From Thamnaconus septentrionalis (Eukaryota; Chordata; Actinopteri; Tetraodontiformes; Monacanthidae), in NCBI GenBank assembly GCA_009823395.1, contig CM020508.1, forward strand, positions 3,365,515 to 3,429,514: DNA of 64,000 nt, read 5' to 3'. Below the pieces are notes generated by a model, which did no database searches, was not told the DNA's origin, and worked only from the letters and a program-made list of their open reading frames with translations. Numbering within the stretch: the stretch's first letter is position 1; each line of letters begins with the position of its first letter. Of this stretch, positions 1 to 27,700 are shown one piece after another. The position numbers and the translations under genes were made by a program.

Positions 1-15957
<15,957 letters not shown>

Positions 15958-17120
15958 GGCCGCTGCCGCCGCCGCCGCCACCACCACCACCCCCGCCACC
16001 GTCTGCCATTTCACACCTGCTGGTGGAACATTTCCTTTTGGTTTTTTATTGCTTTTTTTGGATTTTTTTTTTTTTTTTTTTTTTACCGGAATTTAAGAGC
16101 AAATGATGATTGCATATTCAAATAAACTTTGCACTTATTTTCAGTCATTTTTGTTCTCTGCTTGTCGTTCCCCTCTTTGGAAGCATAAACTGTCCTGCAA
16201 CAAGGGTTTTTGTTTTTTGCATTTAATTAAGTTTCTTGAGAGCACTTAAGAAATCCTGAGATTTCAAGGTGGCCTTGATTTTTTGTTTTTTTTTTTGTTT
16301 GTTTTTCATTCAAGTGTTCATTCCCATTGTAGAGCATTATTATGGCTTCCGTTTCTAGAGGGTGTAGTCGGGCTTCTGTTTCTGCCACAGGCCGCAGCTC
16401 CAGTGTCTCTTTACTTTTTTCTGTTTCTTTTATTTTTCAAATCGATGGCAAAGTTTTTAACCACTGTCGTCACATACACTGGTAGTTTCACATGTGGCAC
16501 AAGTCAGCAGTGATTGTATACATTTCAAACATTTCCTGTCAGAAGTATTATTTTCATTAATGGCCGAAAACTATGTTATTGTTTTGTTTTTTAATTATGT
16601 TGTATTTTTAATTTTTATTTTTTTTTTTAAAGTCTGTTATGAGACCAACGCATCACTTTGTCACATCAGATGATTGTGTTGACAGATGCTCTATCAACCA
16701 GTGTTTTACAGTGCAGCAATATGACTGATAGTGTGTGTTTGTGTGCACGTGTGTTTGTGTTGGTGGCTTTTTGCCGTTTAAAAAAAGGTTAACTCTCAAG
16801 AAGCATGTATGGTAGAGGTCTTTCATTTGATAACTGCCAAGCAAACCTTTAGTACAAATGTATATAAATTTGTATAGTTTTGTTTGTTTGTTTTTTTTTA
16901 AAAAAAAAAAAAAGGCCTACATAAAAAAAATGCTCAGAGCGAAACGTGCACATGCACACACCTCTACAGGCCAATGGGGAAGTAGTCTGGGATTGTTTTT
17001 ACAGCAGAAAACTGGAAAATCTGCTATTTTCATATTTTTGTACAATGTGTTGTAAATATGTTGCAATATGCTGAGGGTATTTTCATATAATTGAAATAAA
17101 TATCCATCATGTCTATGCTC
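15958..17120 (+). other. tp63: tp63 3' untranslated region
   Basis: AT-rich non-coding sequence follows the stop codon. AATAAA occurs at 16121-16126 and again at 17095-17100. The second is the likely distal poly(A) signal, giving a UTR of about 1.15 kb; the first would give a short form. The 3' boundary is estimated. Confidence 0.6.
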
Positions 17121-17824
17121 CAGTCTCAGATTATTTGTGGCTCTTCCACGTAACCTTTAATCATCATCATCTGCAAGAAAAAAGTGGCTGAGTTGACTTT
17201 TCACAAGTGCTGAAAGAAAGTCATTTTATAGACTTGCAAAAAAGAATAAACATTAATTTAAAGAAAGGTAGAAGAGACACGTTTTAATATCAGAACAGAT
17301 AGCCCAGGTCAGCTTTGAGGAGTTTGATATGAATTAAAATACTTTCATTTGATGTGACCAATTAAAAAAAACAATATGTCCTAATATATGTCCATTTCCT
17401 TCTTCCCTCACTTCCTCTCCTATCTCTGAGGTCACATTTTTCAGTGTTTTTCACTATCCAGCAAACTACAGAAATTACAAATTGTACTTGAGTAATTGGG
17501 TTGAACGATGAAAACTTTGTCCTAACCCTAAAATTCCAACTCTAAACTCAATCCTAATCATCAACAAAGCCCCAAACCCAAGGATAGAGGGAGGTCGCAG
17601 AAACGCAAATGTGAAATCATCAGAAATCACAGAAAGACAAACAATACATTCACACATCATTCACACTCACACATACACACCTACTGAGAGGTCAGAGTTC
17701 CTAATTTTCCTCACGCGCATGTTTTTGGACTGTGGGAGGAAGCCGGAGAACCCGGAGAGACCCAACGCAGACAGAGAAAATCCACTCAACTCTTGCTATT
17801 GAAAACTGCTTGTTCACCAAACCA

Positions 17825-17838
17825 CCACTAGAGGGCGG
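17825..17838 (+). promoter_or_regulatory. CTCF core motif between tp63 and zbtb11 3' ends
   Basis: CCACTAGAGGGCGG matches the CTCF core CCASYAGRKGGCRS at all 14 positions. It lies about 55 bp beyond the zbtb11 poly(A) signal, in the 0.8-kb convergent gap between tp63 and zbtb11. Motif evidence only. Confidence 0.45.
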
Positions 17839-17893
17839 CAAAGGGGCTAAAAAAGGAGACGACGCAGAAGCGCCTGTTGTCATTATTTCTACT

Positions 17894-17899
17894 TTTATT
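17894..17899 (-). terminator. zbtb11: zbtb11 poly(A) signal AATAAA
   Basis: The minus strand reads AATAAA about 285 nt after the zbtb11 stop codon, the first canonical signal downstream. It implies a short 3' UTR of roughly 0.3 kb. Confidence 0.6.
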
Positions 17900-18181
17900 G
17901 TTTCTTTTCAAAGTCCAAGTGCATTAACCTGTAGCTTATTATGTAAGCACATTACTTTAAACAGAACATACACCTGTAACAGCATGTGACAACACAACAC
18001 TTCCTGGAGTGGGTGGGGCAACATCCCGCCATCCCACTGACAATTCACCAACATCATTTATATTAATTGGGGGACGTATCCATCTTCACACTCTGGTGCC
18101 TCTTTGTACAACAAACTGTGTGAGATCCAGAACAGTCAGTCAGTCAGTCAGTCAGTCACCCAGCCATCAGGTGGGCTCCAG

Positions 18182-18756
18182 TCACTCCACCTCGGCCACG
18201 TGGGCCACCTCCAGCTCCATGGTCTGGATGACCTCGGGCGCGTCCTCCTCCTTGCCGCCGGTGAGCGCCTGCTGCGCCAGCACATAGTTCACCACCTGCA
18301 TGATGCCCTGGTCGGAGAGCGTCGCCACAGAGCCCTCGGCCGCCGCCGCCGCCGCCGCCACCTGCACCTGCACCGCCGCCTCGGCGGCCTGCACGGCGTG
18401 CACCGCCTCCACCGTCTCCTCGGTGATGAGCACCGTCTCGATCTGCTCCGAGGGCGGCTCCTGGGCCGGCCGCAGCTCGGGCGGCAGCTCCGACGCCAGG
18501 ATGCTGACGGCGTGCTCCACCTGCGTGCCCTGGTTGTGGAACTGCAGCGTGTCCTTCTCCAGCATGATCTTGCCCGGCAGGTTGTCGCTGTGGTACTTGG
18601 CCATGTGCTTGCGGAGGGTGCGCGCGTCGATGTGCGCCTCGTTGCACATGGGGCACACGTACGGCCGCTCGCCCGTGTGGGTGCGCACGTGGCGCTTGAG
18701 GGAGCGGGCGTCGGCCCAGGCCACGCCGCAGGTGAGGCACTCGAACGGCTTCACGC
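18182..18756 (-). CDS. zbtb11: zbtb11 coding exon 10 (zinc fingers 11-12, C-terminus)
   Basis: It encodes VKPFECLTCGVAWADARSLK and YVCPMCNEAHIDARTLRKHM, then a conserved acidic/Ala-rich tail ending VAHVAEVE and a TGA at 18184-18182. Acceptor CGTGCAG. Confidence 0.96.
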
Positions 18757-21700
18757 CTGCACGAGGGAGAGAGAAGAAATTTTGGGTGAATGTGGGAATT
18801 CTTTCGCAAGATTTAGAAAACCAGTTTAGCGTGAAAATGAATGTAGGGCTGCAGCGATGAATCGGTAACATTGACTATTAGAGGTTAAGTGTTTAATATT
18901 TGGAGATTCTGAAGAAGAAACAGTGACTTCAAGTGGCTCCATTTAAGAATGCAGCACTCTTTCACTCTCCCTCCCCTTCCTGAGCTTGCCAGTGAGCTAC
19001 GGTGGCCTGTGCACCCAAACCTGGATACCTAGTCCACCTTCTTTGTTGTTGGTTTATTCGAGGACGCGAGCGTTCACCCTAAATACGAAATGCGAAGTCA
19101 GGCGACCTGGATTGTCCACACCGGACTTGCTTGGACACACGGTGGTGCAAGATAGCAGCAGGAGCAGGAGCAAGACCCTTGTCCATGTTTATTATTATAT
19201 ATAAATAACTACCGTTCAATAGGTAAGTAAATCAAATTACTTTTATTGTACTGCGAGTGTACACTTCTATTAATGTTAGGGATGCACAATATTTATCGGG
19301 CCGATAAAATATCGGCCAATTTGGGGGAAAATTACGGCATTTTTTTATCGGTCCGATGCAGGTACATTTTCCTGATAAAAAGATCCGATAAATTAATGAA
19401 ATTACGAGAAACGTTTGCAGGCTGAGTAGCTCCAAAACAGGCCATGACGGTCTGGTTAACGTCATCTCTCGCACCTTACTAGCAGGACCCAAGCCTGGTC
19501 CCATCACTGCCTGACTAAAAACATGTCTTTACCAGCGTGGCTGTTTTTCTCAGTGGCGGAAGATGACATAAACATTGCTATTTGCAAAACCTGTTCAGCG
19601 AGGATTCCAAGAGGAGGAAAGAAGACTTCAAGTTTTAACACAACGAGTCTTCAAGCGTAAATGTTTTCCATCGTATCCTGCACAAACTGCAGATTATATA
19701 CAAAAATATGAATTTATCGGTTATCAGAATCGGCGGCGAGTAGCAGGAAATTATTGTATTTTTTTGTATTAATGTATTTATGGGCAGTATATTAAGTTTA
19801 TAACTATATAAAAATCATAAATCAGGCCAAATTTTACACACCTTTAAAAGTGTGTCAACAAATGTCATTATTCTTTTATTGTGTCGCGCAACTATCACGT
19901 CACTCAAGCCGCGACTCGCAGAGTGTGCAGAGCGCCCTCCGCAGTCCGGACTGCGGAGTGGCAGCCCCCTGAGTTTCTGAGTGGGAGGTGTTGGAGGGGC
20001 GGTCAGGGGTGAGGTCAGGCTCATCAGCTCACCCTGGTGGTTGTTGACGTGGCGCCGGTACTCCCGCAGCTGGGTGAACTTCCTGCCGCACTGCTCGCAC
20101 TCGCGCTCCAGGTTCTGCTTCACGCGGCCCTTCTTGCCGTGCGTGGCCTTCTTCACGTGCCGCCTGTACAGGGCCTTCTCGTAGAACTCCTTCCCACACA
20201 CGTTACACCTGCACGGCGGGGGGAGGGGCGGCAACACACGCAGGTCACTCACACGTCTGCTCTGTCAATCATTCGGTGATTTCTCATCAAGTGGCTTCGA
20301 CCTTTTCTTATCGCCCGTTTTACCCAAACTGCTAACCAGCAGAAACAGGAAAACGACTGGGCTTCAATATTACATCATAATAATATTATTAATATGTTCA
20401 ATATATTGAATATTGAACATAACAATACACACCGGGTAAATAAAGTCCTTGAGCTCGTCAATTTTATTGATTTATATTTTGCTTTTTATACTAGGGATGC
20501 AAATTATCGATTAATTATCGATTAATCATCAGTTGATTGACCTTATCGATCGATTACCAATTAATTGATAAGCGGCAATTTTTCCTGAGAACCTAAATTT
20601 TACAGTGACAAATGTGTAAGGACCACATTATTTAACCCTTAAATAATGTTGAGGGTCCAAAGTTACTAATTTTTACATTAGAGAACAGTAATACACCCTA
20701 CACGTGTATCCTCTGTTTAAAAGTAACTTGTCCTAGATATACATTTATACGCCATGCAATTTACCAAATAAAAACCAGTGCAAAAATGTTTCAATTAATT
20801 GCGACTAATTTAATTTAACTGATTGAATTAATCGATAATTAATCGATAATGGATTACTTGTTAACATCCCTACTTTATACATTAGATTATATAATGAGAT
20901 GGAGGCAAAATGATGTTCTTTGTCCTGACCATGAAGCCAAGACCTCCTCTGCTTTTTTCTGATATATAGATTTGGAAATATACACCATCTCACCACTAGA
21001 GGGGTGTGTGACACATCGTTTTTGATGTTGCTCTGCTTTGAAATGATTTTCACACAACGTTTCAACTACAGCAGGGCTCCAGACTAACCTTCTTTACCAG
21101 GAACACAGTGGCCCCTCATTTAAAACTGTAGGTGGGCACACTGTGAATGGACTTGCATAGTAAATCCTCATAATTCCTCTCATTTTCATTGTATTACTCA
21201 TAAATACTTTGATAATAAACACAGAATCGACTGTGTTGTAATTTCACAAACTTCTAATTGGCAACTGCTGCTGAATCTTCAGCGACGGAGGCCTGGGGCT
21301 CACTTGTAGGGCTCGGCCACGCTGTGCGACTTGACGTGCGAGTACCAGTCCTTCTTCCAGCTGTAGCACTTCCCGCACGCCTGGCACTGGAAGGGCTTCA
21401 GGCCCATGTGTTTGTTCATGTGCTGCTGGAGATCTTTGGCTTCGAAGAACTTCTTGTCGCAGCTGCAGGCCAAGTGGGGAAAAAAACAACAACAAAAAAA
21501 AAATAACAGTTGGTTTTTTTTTTTTTGCTGGCTCTGTGAAAATGTTTGACGCCGAAGCCGAGACTCACTGAGTGCAGGCGAACGGCCGGACGGTGGGCTT
21601 GGGCTGGTGCTTCTTCAGGTGTTTGCTCAGGGCCGAAGCTCGGTGGAAGGTCGTGCCGCACGTGTTGCATAGATACTTTGATTCTCCTGTCAGAGAATTG

Positions 21701-24700
21701 TTTTTTTTTTTAAAGGAAAACGTTAGGATGCTGCAGGTGTAGAATCGTCTTGCAAAGAAAAATAAATTCATTCAGAACAAGTTTCAAAACATCCTGAGGC
21801 TCACATTTCAACAAAATAATTCAAAATACTGTGCAGAACACGAACACCTCCATTCTAAAGTCTGGGGTCACTGACTCATTTCGGTATTGAACTCCATTAT
21901 AAGCAGCTTCATGAAATAATCTCATGGAATGCTCCAAGAACATTACTGGTGAGGAGGTGCTGCCACTTATGGGCAGTGATGGGCAGTAACGCATTACTGT
22001 AATCTGATTACTTTTTCAAGTAACGAGTAAAATCTGAATCTTAAATCTGAGCAAGCACCTAGCAAACCGGCACAGCAACGTGAAAGTCACTGATAAATAA
22101 ACCCCGGGCTCCCCCCACTGACACGACCGCTGCGGCTACCACATCCTCCGACGGCCCCTCTCCCGCTAAACTAGGTGAAAATAGGCCAAGTAGATTGTGG
22201 ACCGTTCCGACGCCTCGTTGAAAACAAATACCGACTGAAAGTGGTGTCAAGCTGCCGCGGAGAAAGTCATTTGCACCAGTGGACGGTTGTTCAGTTTAGG
22301 TGGACTGGTGCTTTCCCCCGGAAAGGAACAGACTGCCTGATAGGAGATTTTGCTGCTGCAATAATAACCACGGTTTCACTCCTAAAGAAAACAAAAAACC
22401 ATAGGGCCTTGTCAGGGTAGCCATAAACTGAGACCTTAAATGTGGCAGCATTTTCTCTGTTTTGTCAAAGGCATCATTGCTCCTCACTGCACTTTGCCAC
22501 CTGTTAAAAGATGTAAATGTTAATAATTTGGAAAATAATCAATAGAGACAGATTTTCATTTATGTATGTTTATATATATATATTATTTCTATGCTGGGAT
22601 ATGCAGAAATATAAGTTAACAGAAAGAAAGAAATGCTTTTTGTTATGAAAATATTGTGGAATGTGCAGAAAATAGGTTTAAATGTTCAACAATTTTCTTC
22701 AAGTCAGACTGTTGTATTTAATTAACTTGTTTAATTTTTTCCTGATACAATTTGCATAAAGTTAAGATTGAAAACTAATAAAAAGGAACTGTTTCATTTG
22801 ATTCAATTTAATATGAATACATAAAGAATAGAATTATAGGATTTATGGTGTGTTCAGTTTGTGCATCATGATTTTGAAAAGTAACTAGGTAATGTAATTA
22901 GTAAAGTAACTAATTACTTTTGAAAACAAGTAATCAGTAAAGTAGCTGGATTACTTTCTTGGATAAGTAATCAGTAGTTAGTAACTAATTACAATTTCCA
23001 AGTAACTTGACCAACACTGGGATGGGATGGCTTTGACAGTTGCTGCCTTGAATGTTTCATTGAATGGGATTTTAGAAAATGAATACCAAGCATTTCTGAA
23101 ACCAAGTTTTGAATTATTATCAACTAATCACAAAAGAGTAAACAAAGCAGCATGGTTGATATTTGAGGCTCTTTAAAGAAGCCGACCTTTACGCCGTTCA
23201 AACAGAATTTTGCTCACTTGGAATTCTCTCAATCACTTGTAATTAGACATTGGAAGTGGTTTTCATTCCACACTAAACTGCTCCCATACTTCCTAAGCAC
23301 ATCGTGACTGATTTTCGTGCACTCACAATGATCACGGAGCATTCAAGCTCATGATCTCATAAAACGGGTTATAACAGAGTTCAATGTAGAAATGCACTGA
23401 ACGGTGGAGTAGACCGTGAAACTGTAAATATGCGACGTACTAACGTGTAACCAACACGCACGTTTGAAGGAAACCCCTCACCATAGCTAAAGCCAAATTT
23501 CAATCATGGTCAGCTTGTGATACAAGGCATCTGGTGATGTTGCGCACCGACCTGTGTGCATGCTGGTGTGCTCCTCCATGCTGCGCTTGCTGACGAAGCA
23601 CTTCTGGCAGTACTCGCACTGGAACTGCTTGGTGGCGTCGTGCAGCGCCCGGTGCATCTTCAGGCTGTGCTTGTGGGCGAAGGTCTTGTCGCACACCTTG
23701 CACGAGTGCGGCCGCACGCCCGTGTGGTTCAGCATGTGGATCCTCAGCGAGTACAGCTTGGGCAGCGTCTTGCCGCAGATGTCGCACACAAACTCCCGCT
23801 TGGTGTGCGGCGACAGCGCCCGCTCGTCCAGGTCGTTGTCGCCCGGCGGCGCCTTGCCGAGCGGCGCCCGCTGGCTGCTCTGCTGCTTGTGTCGCGCCAA
23901 GTGGGCGCGCAGGGAGGCCGGGTACTGGAACTCTTTGCTGCACAGCTGCCACAGAGGAAACACGGCGGGAGCCGGTCAGGACGTTGCTTTTTTTCCCCCA
24001 CCACAAGAGGGAGCCGACGCAGAGGGAAAAAAACAAAGGCAAACTCACGCTGCACTTGTAGCCGCGGGCCTTCTCGTGCTTCAGCGTGTGCATGATGAGC
24101 AGGTAGCGTCTGGGGAAGGAGGCGCCGCACTCGGAGCAGGTGTGCTCTCCCTCCGCGCCGCCGCCGCCGCTGCCTGCGCCGGCGTTTGGACCTGCGCGCC
24201 TCCGCCGTTGGACGAAGGGACCGTCGTCTCAGCAGCGACGTCGGCGTCTTCCATCTCCACGCTGTCGGCGGCGGCTAGCCCTGGCTCCGCCCCCACCGCT
24301 GCTGCTGCTGCTTGAACTTCAGCAGGAATCTCCACTGGGTGCTTGGGCGGTCGGCCCCTCTTTCCTGTCCTAAGAGCCACCTAGAAAACAAAGAAACAAA
24401 TGCACCAAATTTGCTTTGTTTATTTATTTTTTATTTTCCTGCATCACATTCTGTGTGGGAGGGGCTCCAGCTGACCACCATGAACCTGAGTGCAGGAAGA
24501 AGCAGGTATTGAGAATGGATGGATGGACATTCTCTGTTTTAACCAGCATGTTCCGTGTTTTATAACGTGGTTGGCTTGTATGCATATTTTCACTGACTGT
24601 ATAAGTACCACATAACCTCGTACTGCTGTGCAGTGACAATAAATGTATTGTATTGAATGCACCGTGTTTTACTTTGAACAAAAGTTCAGACTGGTGGTGT

Positions 24701-27700
24701 GAATTTTCCCAGCTACCTTTGGGGCGACCACACGGGGCGGCGTCGCAACTTTCTTCTCTTCCTCTTCGTTCTCGAGCCCCATGTGCAGACGGGCGTAGCC
24801 GCCCTCGGCCATGGAGCGCTGCCGGAGCCGCCTCCTGCTCGAGTCGTCCGACATCACTTCCTGTCTGTCGGCGGGGGCGTCGTCGGGGATCCACTCCTCC
24901 TCCGGCGGCGCAACCTCCTTCACCTCCTTCGCCTCCGACGGCTCCTTCTTCACTTTGGCCGGACGCCCTCGCTTGCGTTTCACCGGCGGAGGCGCCACCT
25001 CGGCCGGCGCCGCCTCCTCCCTGCGGGCGCGCCGCCGCTGCCGCCGCCAGGCGCCCGCGGCAGGCGCGCCAGCGAGCGCGCGCGCGGCGAGGCCACCTCG
25101 CCGCGCCCACCTGCTCCCTGGTCGACGCTGATGGCGAGGGCGGTGCCCTCGGCCCCCTGCGGCTGCTCCATGGCGAGACAAGCCGACACCATGGCCAGGG
25201 ACTCGCTGGCTCCCGCCTGGCCGCTGTGGGTGACCACGGTCATGGTCTCGCCCTCGGGGCCGTCGGCGATGAGCGTGACGGTTCCTTCGTGCTTGCCGTC
25301 CTCGCCGTGGCGACCTCGGTGACGACCGGCGCCGCCACGACGACGGGCTGCTGGGCGAAGGCCTCCTCCCGGGCGGCGATTTAACGCGATGGACTCACCC
25401 GCGGCGGCGCCGCCGCCCTGGGTGACCACGGCGCTGCCGTCGCCCTGTATGGCCACCATGTAGGCGCCCTCCTCGGCCGCCAGGCCCTCCTCGGCCGCCA
25501 GGCCCTCCTCGGTGGCCTGCTGGTCCGACAGCACCGTGTGCACGTCCCCCTTCTGGTAGACGTCCAGCTTCTGCTCCTCCACCTGCTTGTGCACGAACTC
25601 GCACAGCTGCAGCACCTCCTTCATCAGCAGGTGGCGAGCCAGGTTGGCGATGTCCGCCATGATGCTGAAGTTGAACGTCAGCATGGACGTGTACGCAAAC
25701 TCCAGCAGGGGGAGGAAGGTGGATTTGTTGAAGCCTGGAGGGGGGAGAGCGAGCGTGAGTGGCCGAGCGAGGAAAAGAAATAATCAAATAAAAGTAAAAC
25801 GGCAAAGAACCTCAGTCTCACTCACCAAAGAGGTCGACCACAGCTTCGTGCGTGGACGCCGCCCCCTTCTCCAAAAAGAGTTCGTGGAAGTATTCGCTGC
25901 ACGCCGCCAGCACGGCTTTGTGCGCCCGGAACTCCTCGCCCTCGATCAGCAGGGTGATGTCGCAGAACTGGTTGTTGAGCCGCTGCGTGTTGAGTTTGTC
26001 CATCATGGTTCGGCTGTGCTTGGACAAGAATTGGCTCACTTCGCCCTTGCTGTCCACCTGCAGCAGACACAGCAACAGAAATTTCAAACCTCAGCGGGAC
26101 GCAGGAGCAAAACGACATCTCTGAAGGAGGCGATGAGGAGGTGGAATCGGAGGAGGAGGAAGAGGAAGAGGAAGAGGAAGAGAAAACCAGGAAAACAAAC
26201 TTACAAAGACCAGTTCGTGTTTGGACGTCGCTTTGGACAGCCTGGCATGGGACGGTGAGGTGGAGAAGAAAAAACCATCGTCGGTCTCGTCTTCATGGTC
26301 CTCCTCGCCCTCCTCCTCTTCTTTCGTCTTGTGTCTCCCCAGCCGGCAGTAGAGCCGAGTCCCGGAGCCATCTTCGGCTCCCCGTCTGCTCTGGCAAGAA
26401 CTGCACTCTCTGAGGTGGTCTTTGACCTGCTTCAGGATACCTGGGGGCACCACAGAAGAACCAGGACTTAAACCACTCATTTAAACTCTGTAAAAAAAAA
26501 AAAAAATCTAAGTAATATAGAAAGAATGTAGATATTACTCCCAACTTTCTGAATTTTATTTTTCAGCCCAGATTGCGATGGAGCAACCTTGCGATATTTC
26601 CGCCAAAAATTCTTTATATGCTCAGGAAACTATAATATTAACTAATATTTAACACACTGTTTACTGTCAGTCATACCAAAAAGCCCAACAAAAAGTCAGT
26701 TTATGCTGACTTTTTGTTGGACCTTGCACATGTTTGGAAGGGGAAGGTTGGAGAAGGTAAAAGCATTTCAAGGTAGGCATCGGCGTTGTAACTTTAGCAC
26801 ACACTTCTGGAGAAGGGGGAGCGAAGGATGTAAGTTTCTAATATCCAGGGAGGTGAATGACAGGATGAAAACAGATTATTGTTGGGACACTTGTAATTAA
26901 CTGAATTATATTGCAGTTGTTGGGCACATAACATTCACAACCTGTCGAATTTCTCGACGCTTTAGGAAAGAAAAAAAATCCATTTTTGATATTAAAATGC
27001 TAATTTATGGAGATCAGGCAAGCAGTGCAATGAGACAGCTAAAGAAGACAAGCAAGCAAGCGAAAAGCCCGCATTTCCGCCCGTTGAGTGGAATTCAATC
27101 AACATCCGGTCCGTCTATGCATCTTCATGCCAATGACGTTCGAGAACCACCAAGCCAGATTCAACAACTTCCGGTCTGTCCTTCACTTGTGGCACGCAGA
27201 GAAAATGCGTAAATAAAATACCTATCAATCTGCCCGCCTCGGTACAGATTTCAAACGGCTTTTTAAAAGAAAGAACAATGTATTTGACTAAATGTTTACA
27301 CGCAGCGGGGAAAAATGGCGTTCAACGAACGCTTGGTGGCGACATGGAGCACACCTCCGTCAATGACCGCGGACTGTGGCGTATGATCGTTTGTTTACAG
27401 CGGCTCCTCGGCTAACCGTGGCAAGCTAGCTCCTAGCTGCAGCCAGCCGTGAACACACAGAGCCGCAGCAGCCAGGCCACAGGGCGCTTACAAAATTAAT
27501 TTTAAAAAAAAAAACAACAACAAAGAAATAAAATAAAAACGTTACCTCTCCACCAGTACTTCTGGGAGAGGGCCTCCCAGGTGAGCTGCTGGTTGAGGTG
27601 CTCCCCTCCTTCTGTCGGGATGTGCGCCTCGTCGATAAGTTCCCTCCTGCGGCTGTCCTCCAGCACCACCTCCAGCTCGGAGAACACGTTCTGGCCTTTC

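Noticed and set aside
21001..21015. CTCF-like motif CCACTAGAGGGGTG near 20993
   Set aside because: It lacks the core GGC and sits beside a repeat-rich intron; too weak to list.
23554..24315. Long plus-strand frames (up to 253 codons) opposite zbtb11
   Set aside because: They are mirror frames of GC-rich zinc-finger exons on the minus strand and contain no domain.
24653..25384. 243-codon plus-strand frame
   Set aside because: Antisense shadow of zbtb11 exon 4; composition is Pro/Arg/Ser from GC-rich triplets.
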